A stretch of 64,000 bases of DNA, from the NCBI RefSeq assembly GCF_000972845.2, contig NW_020860930.1, positions 609,639-673,638 of the forward strand. Reading direction: 5' to 3'. A program made the translations under genes and the position numbers. Each line of letters begins with the position of its first letter. Position 1 is the stretch's first letter. The stretch comes from Larimichthys crocea. Taxonomy: Eukaryota > Chordata > Actinopteri > Sciaenidae. Below, piece by piece: positions 10,829 through 23,570 of this stretch. The notes beneath the pieces were generated by a model that was given only the letters and a program-made list of their open reading frames with translations, did no database searches and had not been told where the DNA came from.

Positions 10829-13504
10829 AAACATGTTTATTTCTGCTGTGAAGTTGGACATTTGGACATGGGGACTTATGGAGACTGACTCACTTCTGGA
10901 GCCAGCCTCAGGTGGACGTTTGAGGAACTGCAGCTTGTGGATCCTTGAGTCCAGTATCACATTCACGCTCTCGGTCTAGGTTGCTAGTTGCAGTAGAACT
11001 CCATCAGTTTCATAACATCCAATATTTTACATGAGAGGTTGATGAAACAATATAAAGTATGAATCAGTTTTGGATGTTTTCAGGTCAGACTCAGAGTATT
11101 TCAGCAGCTTTCAAGGGAATCCAGTGGATAAAAGTTTAGTTACAGTTTAACTTTGGTCTCATCAAAGAAAAGTCAGAGCAGATCTTTATTCATGACTCGT
11201 CTGAAATCTGACCGCGTTCTTCAGGATTTTCAGATTTGTTTTTAATTAGAAACATTTTCCGAATCTAAAGTTTCTGTTTGGTCACTCGAGGTTTAAGTTG
11301 AGGACATTCTCCGTTTTTTTTTCACTGCCAAATCCCAAAAACCCAAAGTAATAATGAATTGATCTGACTGAAGGTATTGTCTGTATCAGAGTCTGATGGA
11401 TCTTTTTCCTCTGTGCCACAGAGCTGCATTGTTGTCCAGAAACACAGTGAAGCACGCTGTGGGTGACATATTCTTTTTATTACTATTAAAACACACTGTA
11501 GTTTGTTTTGACTCAGTCCCAGTGATCCACAATGCACCCCGATATGTATCTGTATAACTTTCAGGACTGAGCACCACGACGCTCTCCTCTCTGAGGGAGC
11601 ATCTTTTATTCCCTATCGTGACACTGAAGTCTATAAATGTAATAACTGTCTGGTTACACAGACAAAGACTGTATGTTTGTTGATGAGAAATAAAAGATAA
11701 AGTAACATTAAACAGTTTCAGTGTTTGTGCTCGATCATAACCAGCAGAAAAACAAACTTGAACAGTCAGTGTTGCTGATTTCAGAGCAGTGATATCTCCT
11801 GTTCCCATTGAAGCGCACAGTGCACTTCTGTTGACATTTTATAAATGTTTCATCACTGACAAGACCGATCAGATGAACGAGAGCTCTCGAGAGCACTGAG
11901 ATCTCTATCCAGGCGAGACCGCCTGAAAACACGAGATTAAAATTAAAATGATTAGAGTATGAAATATTAAAAGGTGAAGTTACCCACAAGGAAAGAAAAG
12001 AGGATGGAGAGCGAGGAGTGAATTAGAGGGAGGTGAAGAGAGCAGAGGAGGTGGAGGAGGATGATCTCCAGACGACATGACGAAAGCTCCGTCACTGTGA
12101 TGCCTCCGTCTGAGTGAACGTCGTGTTTCACCATCAACTACAACTAACATCATCGTTACTGATGAACTAACTACACTAATTTCACCAATCATGGCACTCA
12201 GTGGTTTGAAGCCTCCAGTGTGGCATCATGGTCATCGCCATTTAGTTTTTTTGGAGCCAGAAGTTTATTTGGGCGAGGGCATGAAGCTGGTGGTGACGTA
12301 GGTAGCACTGCACCTTCCTCCTCCAACTGCTGCAACCCAGGCAGCAGAAAGAAAGTCTCCAGCTCATGAAGTCAGACCTGATCACATGGGAGACATTCAG
12401 AAATGATGGACCTGTGTGATGAAGCAAACACAGGCCAGTGATCAGTTTGATGGCATCCTGAGAAACAAGAAGACCTGCCCCACGTTATTAAATGAATCCC
12501 TAGAAATAATCCAGAGGACGCGGCCTCAGAGCCGACAGTCGGTCAACGTATCTAATATGTAGTGACTTGACTCCAAAGTCTTCTCTTGTACATCTCAGAG
12601 GTTTAGCACCTTTTTATTCATTAAAAAGTCAATTATTTTAATATTGCTGCCCTCGCTCTTGAACCCTCCTTAAACCGCTCAGATAAAGAGCAGCATGTCA
12701 ATTCTCTCCTGCTAATCCTCTAAACTGTAAAATTATTTACACGATACGCTTGCCCGTCTCCTGAGAAATAAATTCATCTTATTTTGAGACGAGCTGCTTC
12801 TCCCAAACTCCCCCCGAGGAGGAGCGAGGCGCAGAAGCAAAGATCAATCAGGGAGGAGCGATTCAGGGGTGAGGAGGTGAAGAATTAAACTTCAGCTCTT
12901 TTCTCTGGGAGTCTCATCACGTCGCCCGGTGTTAACATGTGTCACAAGTGCGTCACTTGATACCTGACATTATATTATTATTGCATGAATCATTCAGTTT
13001 GCATTGGACTGACTCGTCCTGTTGTCCTGGCTTCGTGTGCCAATAAGAAAGTAGCTCTGCTTATGCAGGGGACATCAGTCAGGAAGGCGAGCCTTCAGTG
13101 CAGGACACTGAGAGACTGAGAGAAATGAATGTGTAACAGAGATGTGACCTCTCCCAACAAACAGTTTCTTAGCGACGAAGCAGAGATGTAAACGTTGATG
13201 TTTATGAGTCACATGAAACATGAACGCACCTTAACACTTCGTCTACATGCTGAACTTTCCTTTGACAGCACTGATGTCACAACAATACTTTCCCAGTCTG
13301 AGCCTGTTAGAAAGGCCATGCAGTGTCTTCAGGGGACGTCCAGCTCGTTATCCATGTTTTACTAATCTGTGTCTAATTAAAGAGGGCAGCGTTTACACTG
13401 GAAACATCAGAGCGCTGCTGGAGGTCTGACAGGAGGAGATGGTAGTTTTTGGGAGTCAGTGGTGGGTTAGATTCCAGCTCATGGCTGCATGTCATCCTCC
13501 TCTT
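10829..13504 (-). repeat. Macro-repeat core B', right arm of long inverted repeat
   Basis: Imperfect reverse complement of 6741-9667. The first roughly 107 bp (to 10935) are the tail of the dispersed element also seen at 39.4 and 56.3 kb. The arm carries the same pseudo-coding segments on the minus strand (for example 11386-11808) and no gap. Compared with the left arm it appears more intact. Confidence 0.9.
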
Positions 13505-14028
13505 CCTCTCTCTGGTTTCCTGTCTCTCTCTGGTTTCCTGTCTGTCTCTCTGGTTTCCTGTCTCTCTCTCTGGTTTCCTGTCTCTCTCTCTCTGGTTTTC
13601 TGTCTCTCTCTCTCTGGTTTCCTGTCTCTCTCTCTGGTTTCCTGTCTCTCTCTCTGGTTTCCTGTCTCTCTCTGGTTTCCTGTCTCTCTCTCTCTGGGTT
13701 CCTGTCTCTCTCTGGTTTCCTGTCTCTCTCTGGTTTCCTGTCTCTCTCTCTGGTTTCCTGTCTCTCTCTCTCTGGTTTCCTGTCTCTCTCTCTGGTTTCC
13801 TGTCTCTCTGTCTGGTTTCCTCTCTCTCTCTCTCTGGTTTCCTGTCTCTCTCTCTGGTTTCCTGTCTCTCTCTCTGGTTTCCTGTCTCTCTCTCTGGTTT
13901 CCTGTCTCTCTGGTTTCCTGTCTCTCTCTCTCTGGTTTCCTGTCTCTCTCTCTGGTTTCCTGTCTCTCTCTCTGGTTTCCTGTCTCTCTCTCTGGTTTCC
14001 TGTCTCTCTCTCTCTCTCTGGCTGTCAC
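13505..14028 (-). repeat. CT-rich 20-bp minisatellite, macro-repeat right end
   Basis: About 25 tandem units of TGGTTTCCTGTCTCTCTCTC with small length changes in the CT run (16 to 22 bp). It is highly homogeneous, unlike the inverted counterpart at 6163-6740. All three frames on both strands are open because of the composition. No homology to the left macro-repeat is visible beyond 14030, so this is the right boundary. Confidence 0.95.
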
Positions 14029-17000
14029 TGTCTAAACAAAGTTCTTGTCTGATCATCTTGACCTGCAGGTGGACTCGGCCTGACCTGACTGGACGTCCTT
14101 GTGAGTCTTTAAACTGGCCGTGTACATTTAAATAATTGATCTAGTGATTCACTGCATTCAACTGTTCTGAGCCCGGTTCTTCGGCTCGGCACTTTCTTCT
14201 CTTGGCCTCCGTAATTTGCTTTTAATTACAAAGGAAATGAATGGATGCTTCTCCTTCAATTGAACTCGATTGTCAAACGGCCCCCGTTCACCCCTCATTG
14301 GGCTAAACTCTCCAAGAGGATTAAAGTGGTCTGAAAGCCACTTAGAGAACCCCATGTTGCTTCATACATATTTAAGGCTGCACAAGGCAAGACAAAACGC
14401 TGTTAGACAACGGCTCATTGGTTCTCAGCTCGTTAACTCTCAGTTTGTTGTGTCTCCATAGGCAGTAATGAAACACAATGATCCCCCTGTTTGACTCCGA
14501 GCCTTTGGCAGCCACGTGACTCGAGTCTCTGACATCGAGACAAACAGAAAGTTCCAGAGAAGTTTGAATTGATTCATCGTCATGCTTAAAATGAAGATTG
14601 TTTTCTTTGTATGCATGTGATACACACAAACCAGATCCGCCATCGGAAAACATTCCAATGTGTTGGCAACTACCCAACGTCCACTCGCTCGGTGAGACTT
14701 TAAAAGGTGGAGATGGGCTCAGTGGCTGATTCGTCCTTTGATTGGTCATTTTGAATACCGACCGTTCATTGGCTGTTTGGTTTGATCACTGACACAGCTG
14801 AAGACAGGTGACAGGTGTGAGAGAATAACGAGGATCACATGCTCGCGTTGTGTTTTTAATGCGTGTCTGTCTGGAAGTCCTGCTGTCTGTTTTGTCACTA
14901 ATGAATAAGTCATTCAGCAGGCCGGTGTGTGTGTTATATTGTGTGTGAACACCTGCTGTCTCCATATGTAGTCCACTGATGGCCTGCTCTCCTTTTGATG
15001 TCGCTCTTAAGATGTTTTCTAATTGGCTGATGGCAACATCACAAGAGTCGCCATCCGGCATCATCGTGCTCACATGCATTCATACAGACAGCTTCACTTC
15101 AGACTGTTTGACCTTAAACCATGAACTGATCTGTTGAAGCTACTCTTTGATTAAAGGATGGCACCATGATGTCATCTTTAACTGTAATTAGGATCCACCC
15201 ATCAAGGTCAAATTCCTGAAGCATTAATCTGTAGATAAAGCTTAAGCAGTGATTCAACTTGACTTTGTGTACTTTTGGTCTGGAGCTTGTTTTTATGGTT
15301 TAATCTCTTTGCACCAATAAAATAACCTTAATGTCAAGTAGGTGAGCTTGAGGCAGTGAAGGAAATGCAGACAACCGGGCAGACGGGAACAGTTCAGGTT
15401 TTTATCGGTGAGGTGAGGATACATAATTTTACTGCCGAGGGTAGAAAGTCCAAACAGAAACGAGAGAGTCTGAAGGTAACAAGCAGGACATACAAATCAT
15501 TAAACTTGTGGATGCCCCACCAACCAACGGAGTCGATCACCTTACACCTTAGACGGCGATGACGAAGTGTCATATTTATTTCCTGTACGACCCTTTAACT
15601 CCAGACTCACCGCCTGCCCTCATTAAAACGAATCGAGCGAATTAAGAGTCGAGCTGTGCGAGCAGACTGTGCAAAAGATTACTCAGTTCAAGATACTCTC
15701 AGGATGTATCTGTGTTAAGATGTGGCCAAAGTTTTACGTGGCGTGTAAGAGTTTGTATCCATTCATCAGTTTGACATTCAAACATCTGGTTGAACTCTTG
15801 GGGGGGGGGCAAAGACAGAAAGAGACAGATGTATTGATGTTCTTCCTGAAGCCAGAAGATGAGTTACATACGTTAAGTTTAAGGAAGGGACCCACTGAAG
15901 GAGGAACATGCAAACGTTTATTAAGACTTTTCTTTCTATGTTGAGATCATCTGTGGTCTCCTTGATGTTAAACCGTCAACTGAAGATCAACTTGTCGTCT
16001 GTTGTTTCAGAAGATCCCACGCTCGCGTTTCGTTGTTTATCAGAATCATTTGTTTCGATTCATCCTCAACAATCACCGTATTTAACATTTGTGTCTCAAC
16101 GAAACGAGCAAATGTCATTTCATTTACCTCCTCGTCCTTCCTAGACCTGGACGAGATCAAGTTCTCACTGCAAAGGGATGTGATCGCCGGTATCAGCTCT
16201 ATATTTGAAAATACCCTTTAGCATTATGAACTGTGAGTCAGCAGCTCACAGGGGAATACGAGTCACTGTGCTACTGCAATAAAATGTGTTTACACGTACA
16301 CATACAGGATCGGATAAAAGTTTTAGGATTCAGTGTTCAGGCTGCAAAGCGAAGGCATAAAGATCATTGATCGTAAGTCGGTTATATACTGCAAGGCTCA
16401 TGAGGGAAACAGGTGACTGGTACAGGTGGAAGAATTTAAGGGTGGACAGGTAGAGAATCACAGTAAATGAGCCTGGGGGAGTGCAGAGAGGCAATGTGAC
16501 ATTTCATGTTAGTCTGCTACTGAAATCTGCTGGAGAGTCGAGGCTGTCACAGCAGCCCGAATCACACAGGGCCGTCATGTCTGGACGTCTACACGCTTGT
16601 TGCGTAGGTTTACATGTAATCATGTGATTATTCAGCTCACTCTTGTTTTCAGCCTCTTTCTCTTGAAAGCATGTCAATGTAAATTGCTTTCAGTCCCCCA
16701 GTTCTCGTCTGCAACTTGAAGTCTCGCTGGGAGCACGAGTTGAACAGCGGTCAGTGAAATGCCAGAGAGATTCAGAAAATACTAACGAGTCTCCAACTGG
16801 TTTAGAAAAGATGAAATTAGTGGTCTCCAAAGTTCACCAGGAACTTCAGTTAGTCAGTTACCCATCGTGCAGAAAACAAACGTCGGCGTCAAAGCGTAAT
16901 TTTCATTTAATTTTTGTGGCTTTGAGAAAATAAAAACAGCTCCAGTCCTTTCAAAAATGTTTTTATTCAGACATGAGGCAACAGTGTCTTCGTCCAAGGT

Positions 17001-17216
17001 CCAATTCACATCTTCAAGAAAAGCTCAGGACGGATATTTTCATCAGTGCAGCAGATATTTTTCACCTTGATTTTTAGATCTGACAAGATGAAAGTTCGGA
17101 GATAAAAAGACAACATGTATTCTTTGAAAAGCAAGGACCCTGGAATCATCCTTGAGCTGAGCACCTTGTTCCCTTGAGCCTGGAGTTAGTGTTTTCTTCA
17201 GTTCAATAAAATGTCT
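14029..17216. other. Non-coding stretch
   Basis: About 3.2 kb of unique-looking AT-leaning sequence with only short open frames and a nine-G run near 15802. No exon, RNA gene or transposon is recognised. Confidence 0.5.
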
Positions 17217-17640
17217 CAAAATATCTTAACTCAAAGTCCACTTACAGCGTTTTCCAGGGCTTTCAACCCATGGAGTTTGCTCAGTTGCCATGGAAATATC
17301 AATCAGGTGAAAGCTCTGGAAAAGATAGTAAGCAAACCTTGAATTAAACCCTCCAATGTCAATGTCACCACAAGGTCCATTTAGAAGCGTCTCTGGAGCT
17401 TTTGATCATATTGCATGATCCTCATTAACAGTCGGAGATGTCTTGGGTTTGTTGATGTTCAGATTTGAATGAGAGCTTTACGTCTTCATTGACCTCAGTC
17501 GTTGGAAAATATCTTTTAAATCTCCAAACTGCTTTTGTGAGAGTTTGACGAGGCGTGTTGAAGATATTTGGACCGGATAATGAATGTCTTCAGAACCCTC
17601 AATGAACCATCATCTGTATGGATCTTAGGGTAACCGAGGT
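17217..17640. repeat. Probable interspersed fish repeat (old transposon remnant)
   Basis: Phrases such as CCATGGAGTTTGCTCAGTTG, AAAGCTCTGGAAAAGATAG and CTGGAGCTTTTGATCATATT match, from memory, a repeat widespread in fish introns. No second copy lies in this window, so the call rests on recall alone. No coding capacity is visible. Confidence 0.35.
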
Positions 17641-19192
17641 TCCCAAAGTTCCTTTGACGGCGTGATGCCGATTCAGACGGACACGATGACGAAAGTGAAG
17701 CAGGAATAGTTTGAGGACGTACGGAGGGATGGCAGCTGTTTCATGCTTGATTTCTCTCTCTTCCTATCTTTTATTTATTCATTGACGCAGGTACTTACCC
17801 GCAGACAGACAGGAAACCACCTTGAAAGACTCGGCTCTGGATACAGGGTCATTCACAATGTCCTGACTTTGTATTGTTGCAGCAGCGTTGATGTTAATAT
17901 GCAGAAATCAGAGAAGAATCAGAGGTACTTCAGACTGATGCAGCACCACTTTGACTTCTTTTCTGCTCAGCCCAATATTCAGAATTGTATTATTTATTCA
18001 GAATATTTGGTTAGTTGCCAAAGTGACTTCTTGCCTCAAATGAACATTTCCTGGAGCTTCAGTGAGAACGCCGCGAGCTGAGAGGAGCAGCGATCAAAGC
18101 ACGAATCTTGTTTTTCACAAAGACGTGACGTTCACGGTGAAACCAGCGAGCGGTTTGTTCCAGCTCACTCGGACACTTAATTGTGGCCAGCTGCTCTTAA
18201 CCTCTCATGACAGGCCGCCAAAATAAAAGCTTGTAAACTTTCTGGCCAAGTGGATTTGTTGTTTCACTTCATTACATTGGAACACATTGAGACTTGTTAG
18301 GCAGAGCAGCAGGACGACAAACGAACTTTCACAGTTTGTAATGAAAAGTCAGGAGGCCACGATGACCACTGCTGAATGAAATGCATCACTTCATGTATTA
18401 AACACACTAATAATAATTAATCTAACTCCTCATACTGATTTATGTTTCCATTCATATTGAGTCAAATAAACTTTGGTATTTGTTTTCCATGTTTTTTGGG
18501 TCTAAGTGACAAAAAGGGGACAACAAGTTATAAGATTGGTCCAGTATTCAAAGTCGCCAGACTCCATTGACAAAAACATCATTTTACCTCACAGCATAAT
18601 AACTCTCCATGCATACAGGACAGAAACTAAATAAAATCCCTATTTTTGTCTTTCCAACAATCACAAGCTCTGGTTTGGTCAGAACAAATCTTAAACTCAC
18701 TATTCTCTGAATATTTTGACACATAACTCAAGTTAAGGGTTAATTAATAAACCAGAGTTGGTGATTCTCGCAGCAAAAAGACAACCCAAGGTGTGCGTGA
18801 CTGTTATTTTGTTTGAATTAAATATTAAGTTAGAGGTATATTTATAGTTTTCATCAGTGGAGTGCTTTGTTACTCTGCACTGCAGTTTAAGGATCTCACT
18901 CTTTACACAAAGTTCTCTCTGTAGGATGGTTTCCTGAGCGTTTCCGTTAACAGATTTTTCTCTTCACTTTATTATAAAATACTCTGCAGCACACAGCTGA
19001 GATGTAAAGTTCTTACAGTGAAGTGTTCTAACGTCGTCTGCAGCGATAGAATATTTCACATTCCCTCGTTTTCTTCTGTCTCAGCATATCTGTCAGTTGC
19101 TTTCTTTCCATTTCCTGTCTGGACGTCTCGGCCTGGTCTGGTGCTGTAATGTGATGAGATGAGAGAGGAAGGCCTCACATAGCTGGATGACG
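17641..19192. other. Non-coding stretch
   Basis: Unique-looking sequence, AT-rich between about 18380 and 18860. A frame at 17743-18081 is open for 112 codons but has no splice sites, motif or composition that supports translation. Confidence 0.45.
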
Positions 19193-19194
19193 AT

Positions 19195-19296
<102 letters not shown>

Positions 19297-19589
19297 ACTC
19301 TCCCACGAAACAGAGAAAAAAATCAGACAAACGCTGGAACATTTGTCTTCATTAAGGACAGTCTGGCTCTCTTTACATAAATTTGCATGTGTGTATGTAA
19401 ATGTTGAACGGCCCCGCGGGAGCGCCGTCACACCTCCGCGTCCTACCTGCACAGCATCATGGGAGAACTGTTGAAATCTCTCCATGCTCGTCTTTCAGGC
19501 TCTCGACTCATTAGGACAGATTGGTTTTCAGCTCGTGCAGGCAGAGCGAGGTTCCTCATGAAGTAAATAATAACTGCTGTGACAGTTAA

Positions 19590-19592
<3 letters not shown>

Positions 19593-19648
<56 letters not shown>
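19593..19648. repeat. (GT)28 microsatellite
   Basis: Uninterrupted GT tract 300 bp downstream of the (GT)47 tract, in the same orientation. Confidence 0.98.
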
Positions 19649-19650
<2 letters not shown>

Positions 19651-20670
19651 AACACCCTCACACTGAATAAATACATGAAGCACATCCAGGAGAGCCGAAC
19701 AAGGTGTTTGAGTCAAACAATACAAAGAAACCACACTGCAGCCTTCGTTATGGGGATTACACTGATGCTGAACTCGTGTTGTTACGGACACGTAATGTCA
19801 TGTTTCTCAAAGGGACAGCGCAGGGACTGATAATATGTTTATTTTGTAACGTTCTGTCAACGTTAGAGAAACACTAGGTAACTGTTGATAAGGTTCTCTG
19901 ATGCTGAAAACCTCAGACTGCAGACTGAAGGTTTAAATAACAGCAGAAACCAAAAATGTTTGAACAAACACTCAAAGAGACAAAAAGTTCTGAGTGTACA
20001 GACGGCGACCTGTCCGTAAATATAAAATCTGGATCATGCTGCAGTCACTGTGAGGAAATATATTTCTAAATATATATATTACTGACCTTCTATTAATAAC
20101 ACAAATATTAGACTTCATGTTATAATTCAGTAAAAGTCTCAGGCGATAGCTGGAGAATTACAATCAGTGTGTGACGTCTTCATCACTCGTACATCCTGCT
20201 GTTTAATTGGTTCATTAATTAGTTAGTGTGCTTTATTAGTGTGGGACAGTGCAGGAAGCCAAATGTAAAAATCAACTCACTTTATTGAATGTATGTCTTT
20301 ATTTGACGTCATTTTAATTCTCAGCTGTTTCTATCGTCTCTGCTGGAAAACGTTTTCTCTCTGTTGACTGAAACTATTTATAGAGTGAAGAGCAGGAAAT
20401 CCTCTGCTGTTATTTATCTGACCTTGATGTCGTGTCACTCTGCACTGATTCTTTATTCTATATGTTTGTACAGAGGCTGAGGCTTCGCTGCAGACTGCAG
20501 GAGAATGTACAGAGCTGATGAATTTTCCTGATGTTTAGTTTGAAGGCTGAAAGAGACAGGAAGTGAAGACAGAATGACATCATGTTGTCAGACACACGTA
20601 ATAATGATGTAACCCCTGACCAGCGTCAAACACAACATGTCATTCAATTATAAAGTCCTGTGACAAAAAC
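19649..20670. other. Non-coding stretch
   Basis: AT-leaning unique-looking sequence with a short TATATATA run near 20075. No gene or repeat family recognised. Confidence 0.5.
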
Positions 20671-20879
20671 GACGTCCTTGTCTAAAACCTGGACGTAGTC
20701 TCCGTGACGTCCCCGCAGACTGTCTAAAACCTGGACGTAGTCTCCGTGACGTCCCCGCAGACTGTCTAAAACCTGGACGTAGTCTCTGAGACGTCCCCGC
20801 AGACTGTCTAAAACCTGGACGTAGTCTCTGTGACGTCCCCGCAGACTGTCTAAAACCTGGACCTAGTCTCCGTGACGTG
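20671..20879 (-). repeat. 42-bp minisatellite array (about 5 units), solo site
   Basis: Five units in the same orientation as 10661-10828. The first unit has lost part of its CCCGCAGACT segment. Unlike in the macro-repeat, the dispersed-element tail does not follow; after CGTGACGT the sequence turns unique. This shows that the array exists outside the 5-14 kb structure. Confidence 0.93.
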
Positions 20880-21940
20880 GTGGTTCTGGTTGTCTCCATC
20901 AGGAGGAACCACAGAGTCAGGCTGAAGGTCACTGTCTCTCCAACACTTAACTGTAGCACTGCATAAGTGGTGGAGTCTCAAAGGACTCAAAGAAAAGATG
21001 ATCAGAGTTTTGGGGGATTTCCAGAGCACATTTTGTTTCATGCTATAGAAACGTTTATTTCTCAAGCAATTCTGTTCATATGTGGCTCGTGAGTCATTCA
21101 AACTAAACTCTGAATCTGAATCTGAGTCCATAAGTTGATGTTTAATATATTCTGATATGATTTCTGTGGATTTTACTCCGACAAGGTGACCCGTTGTTAA
21201 TATAACCACTTAGATCATAGCTGCTTCAAAGAGTGGAGTTGAAGATTAATGCGAACACATTATATTTAATTCATTTTTGGTGCAAAGAACAGAGCTGTGG
21301 AATTCTAAATTAAGCGAAGCCCTGCAGAACGTGTTTGAGAAAATGTCTTCCTGCCCTCAGAAGTGATGATAGCATACTGTTTTACTCACTCGCTGCCTCC
21401 AGTGGAGTCAACAGCACGAGGTTAGTTAGCATCAAACCCACTCGAGGCGAGCGGGAAGAGGGAGATGATAATCCTGCTCAGAGTGGGAGTTTGTCCTTTT
21501 GGTAATGGGACCACCTGCTGTTCCTCCATCTCCTGTGTGAGAGAGTGTGTGTGCGATAAAGCACAAGCTGTAATACAACAAGCCTGCTCTGGAATTTGGA
21601 TTTGAAAATGCAACTCGGCCTCATTTTGGATCCTAAATGAGTTATCTCGCTCCTCAAAGCCTCCAGACTTAAAACATCGTTTTATCTTGTAGAAAGCAGA
21701 AGCAACGACGGCTGCTCCCGTCATCAACAAAAGACATGTGACCTGTAGAGATGCTTTTAAATACGACACGTTTTTTAAATTACAGAAATGATCCTCAAAT
21801 CTGCACCAATCAGGACCTACATTCAGACGCTAGTGATGAAAACAAAGTTTGGATGTACGAGGTTTTTATCCACAGTCAGCGACTCACCGACCTACAGCAG
21901 ATGCTGCACGCCGTCTCATGGTTAACTCACCACAAACTAG
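20880..21940. other. Non-coding stretch
   Basis: Unique-looking sequence with short open frames only. Nothing further is recognised. Confidence 0.5.
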
Positions 21941-22080
21941 GCATGAGCGAGTACAGCATTATCTGTATCTGTATCTGTATCTGTATCTGTTAACCACATG
22001 AATTATCTGTATCTGTACTGGGTGGGCGGGTTGTCTTGAATTGGGCGGGGCTTTAACTGCATGCAATTGATATGGGTTGA
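21941..22080. repeat. Interspersed repeat with (ATCTGT)n
   Basis: A hexanucleotide run (ATCTGT) at 21960-21990, a second short run near 22003-22016, then GGGTGGGCGGGTTG and a GGGCGGGGCTTT segment. From memory, this ATCTGT plus GGGCGGGGCTT combination recurs in fish interspersed repeats. The class is uncertain. Confidence 0.45.
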
Positions 22081-22257
22081 TCAGAAATTATTATATTTAT
22101 TGCAGATTATAAAACTATTTACAGGACATCAGCATTGAGCTTCAGATCAATGGTTCTGATCACGATAACAAACAAACAATTTACAGAAGAAGTTTCATGA
22201 AGTAAAATGTACTTAACAAGACTTTTCATTCAAGAGAGAGAGTTTGTGTGTGTGTGT

Positions 22258-22375
22258 CAAATCAAATCAGGTTTTATTTGTACAGCTCAAAGTCACAAAG
22301 TCCATTTTCCTCGGAGGGTTTTACAATTTGTACAGGGAGTGACACCCTCTGTCCTTAGACCCTCGACCCACAAAC
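22258..22375 (+). repeat. Fish interspersed repeat fragment (retroposon 3' part)
   Basis: The segment reads CAAATCAAATCAGGTTTTAT, then CTCAAAGTCACAAAGTCC, CTCGGAGGGTTTTACAATTT and ACACCCTCTGTCCTTAGACC. These phrases match, from memory, a very abundant repeat of teleost genomes often found in introns and UTRs. It is truncated after the GACCCTCGACCC phrase. Confidence 0.6.
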
Positions 22376-23480
22376 TCACCAGGAAACACAGCGGTGGAGT
22401 TCAAGCAAAATGTTTGTGGTGTCTTTAAAATATTCCTGTCATGTGTAGAGACGTCAGCCAAGATCTTCTTCAGATCTGACGCAAAAATACCCTTAAAGAG
22501 TTGGGTCTGGTTCTCTGAAGTTGGGTTGTGTGAGGTTCTGATCCATGGTCAGTGTACAGTAGGCCGACTGTGTGACTGTGAACTGAAGCCTGATCTAAAG
22601 CCCCAGACTTCACTGACACAAACTTTCAGAGTTGGTGGCCCATCACTGTCTGAGCATAGATCAATATAAACGCTTCAGTTTCCATCTTAACAAACTGATG
22701 CTCTTTAATCAGCTGATTATTTCTGTCAGGAAGTGATAACTGTGCAGCTTTGTCCCAGAGGACGGCAGCCTGGTGGAGTTTGTGGTGACGGTTGTTGCGG
22801 TCGTACTGATGATAACAGCAGCAGCAGAGGCTCACATAAACCAGAGGACAGCCGATGGAGGTTCTGCTCCAGTTTACTTGTGTAAAGTGGAATGAACATA
22901 GAGTTAAAAGCTGAACAGAATACAGAAAAAGTAATCAATGGAAGACAAATCGCTCTGGCTACTGTCCATTAATTCCACAGCAGAAATCGTTGTTGAACAG
23001 GCCGGGAGCTGCTCGTCTGCTCCGTAGTGGAGGCTGGAGCTCAGTGGTTTGGTTTCTCTCAGGAGGCCTCAGTGCTGCTGCTGGAAAGACCCACAATCCT
23101 TCATTATACAGCTCCAAGCCTTCTCTGAGCGCTGTGTGCAGACTGTGGGGTAATAACACTGTAACTGTGCAGGAACACAGAGCTCCCAGCGACCTGCTGC
23201 TATTGGTTTTTCATATCCAACACACTAAACGGATGAAGCATCATTTCTTTTGACATTGCACTGAAGTCTGTTCATTATTGTGGAATTTATTAGTGTTGCA
23301 AAGATTTCCTATAGGAGGTCCTTAAACCTTTTGTAAATCTACATTAAAGCGCCTATGTGGAGGCTTTGTTACCGTGCTCAGGACCAATGGAAGAAAATCC
23401 GAGTAAACAGAGTGTGACTACAGACACATAAACCTCAATGTGGTAAAGATGTTCAGCCAATCATCAACCAGGTCACCAAC
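22376..23480. other. Non-coding stretch
   Basis: Unique-looking sequence with open frames of up to about 90 codons and no supporting features. No gene recognised. Confidence 0.45.
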
Positions 23481-23570
23481 AAACTGAGCTAACATGAGCT
23501 AACAGCAGCTACAGTTGGCAGCAGTGTACTTCACTGTCCACCAGGAAACTCTGTAAATCACAGAGAGTCC
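23481..23570 (+). repeat. Fragment of the repeat family seen at 57.4 kb
   Basis: Shares GAGCTAACAGCAGCTACAG, GTCAGCAG/GGCAGCAG, TTACTTCACTGTCCA/GTACTTCACTGTCCA and CTCTGTAAATCACAGAGAGT with 57403-57471. In the 57-kb copy this block lies just upstream of the MAEEKRVKR exon, so the present fragment is probably a piece of the same transposable element without its coding part. Confidence 0.7.
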
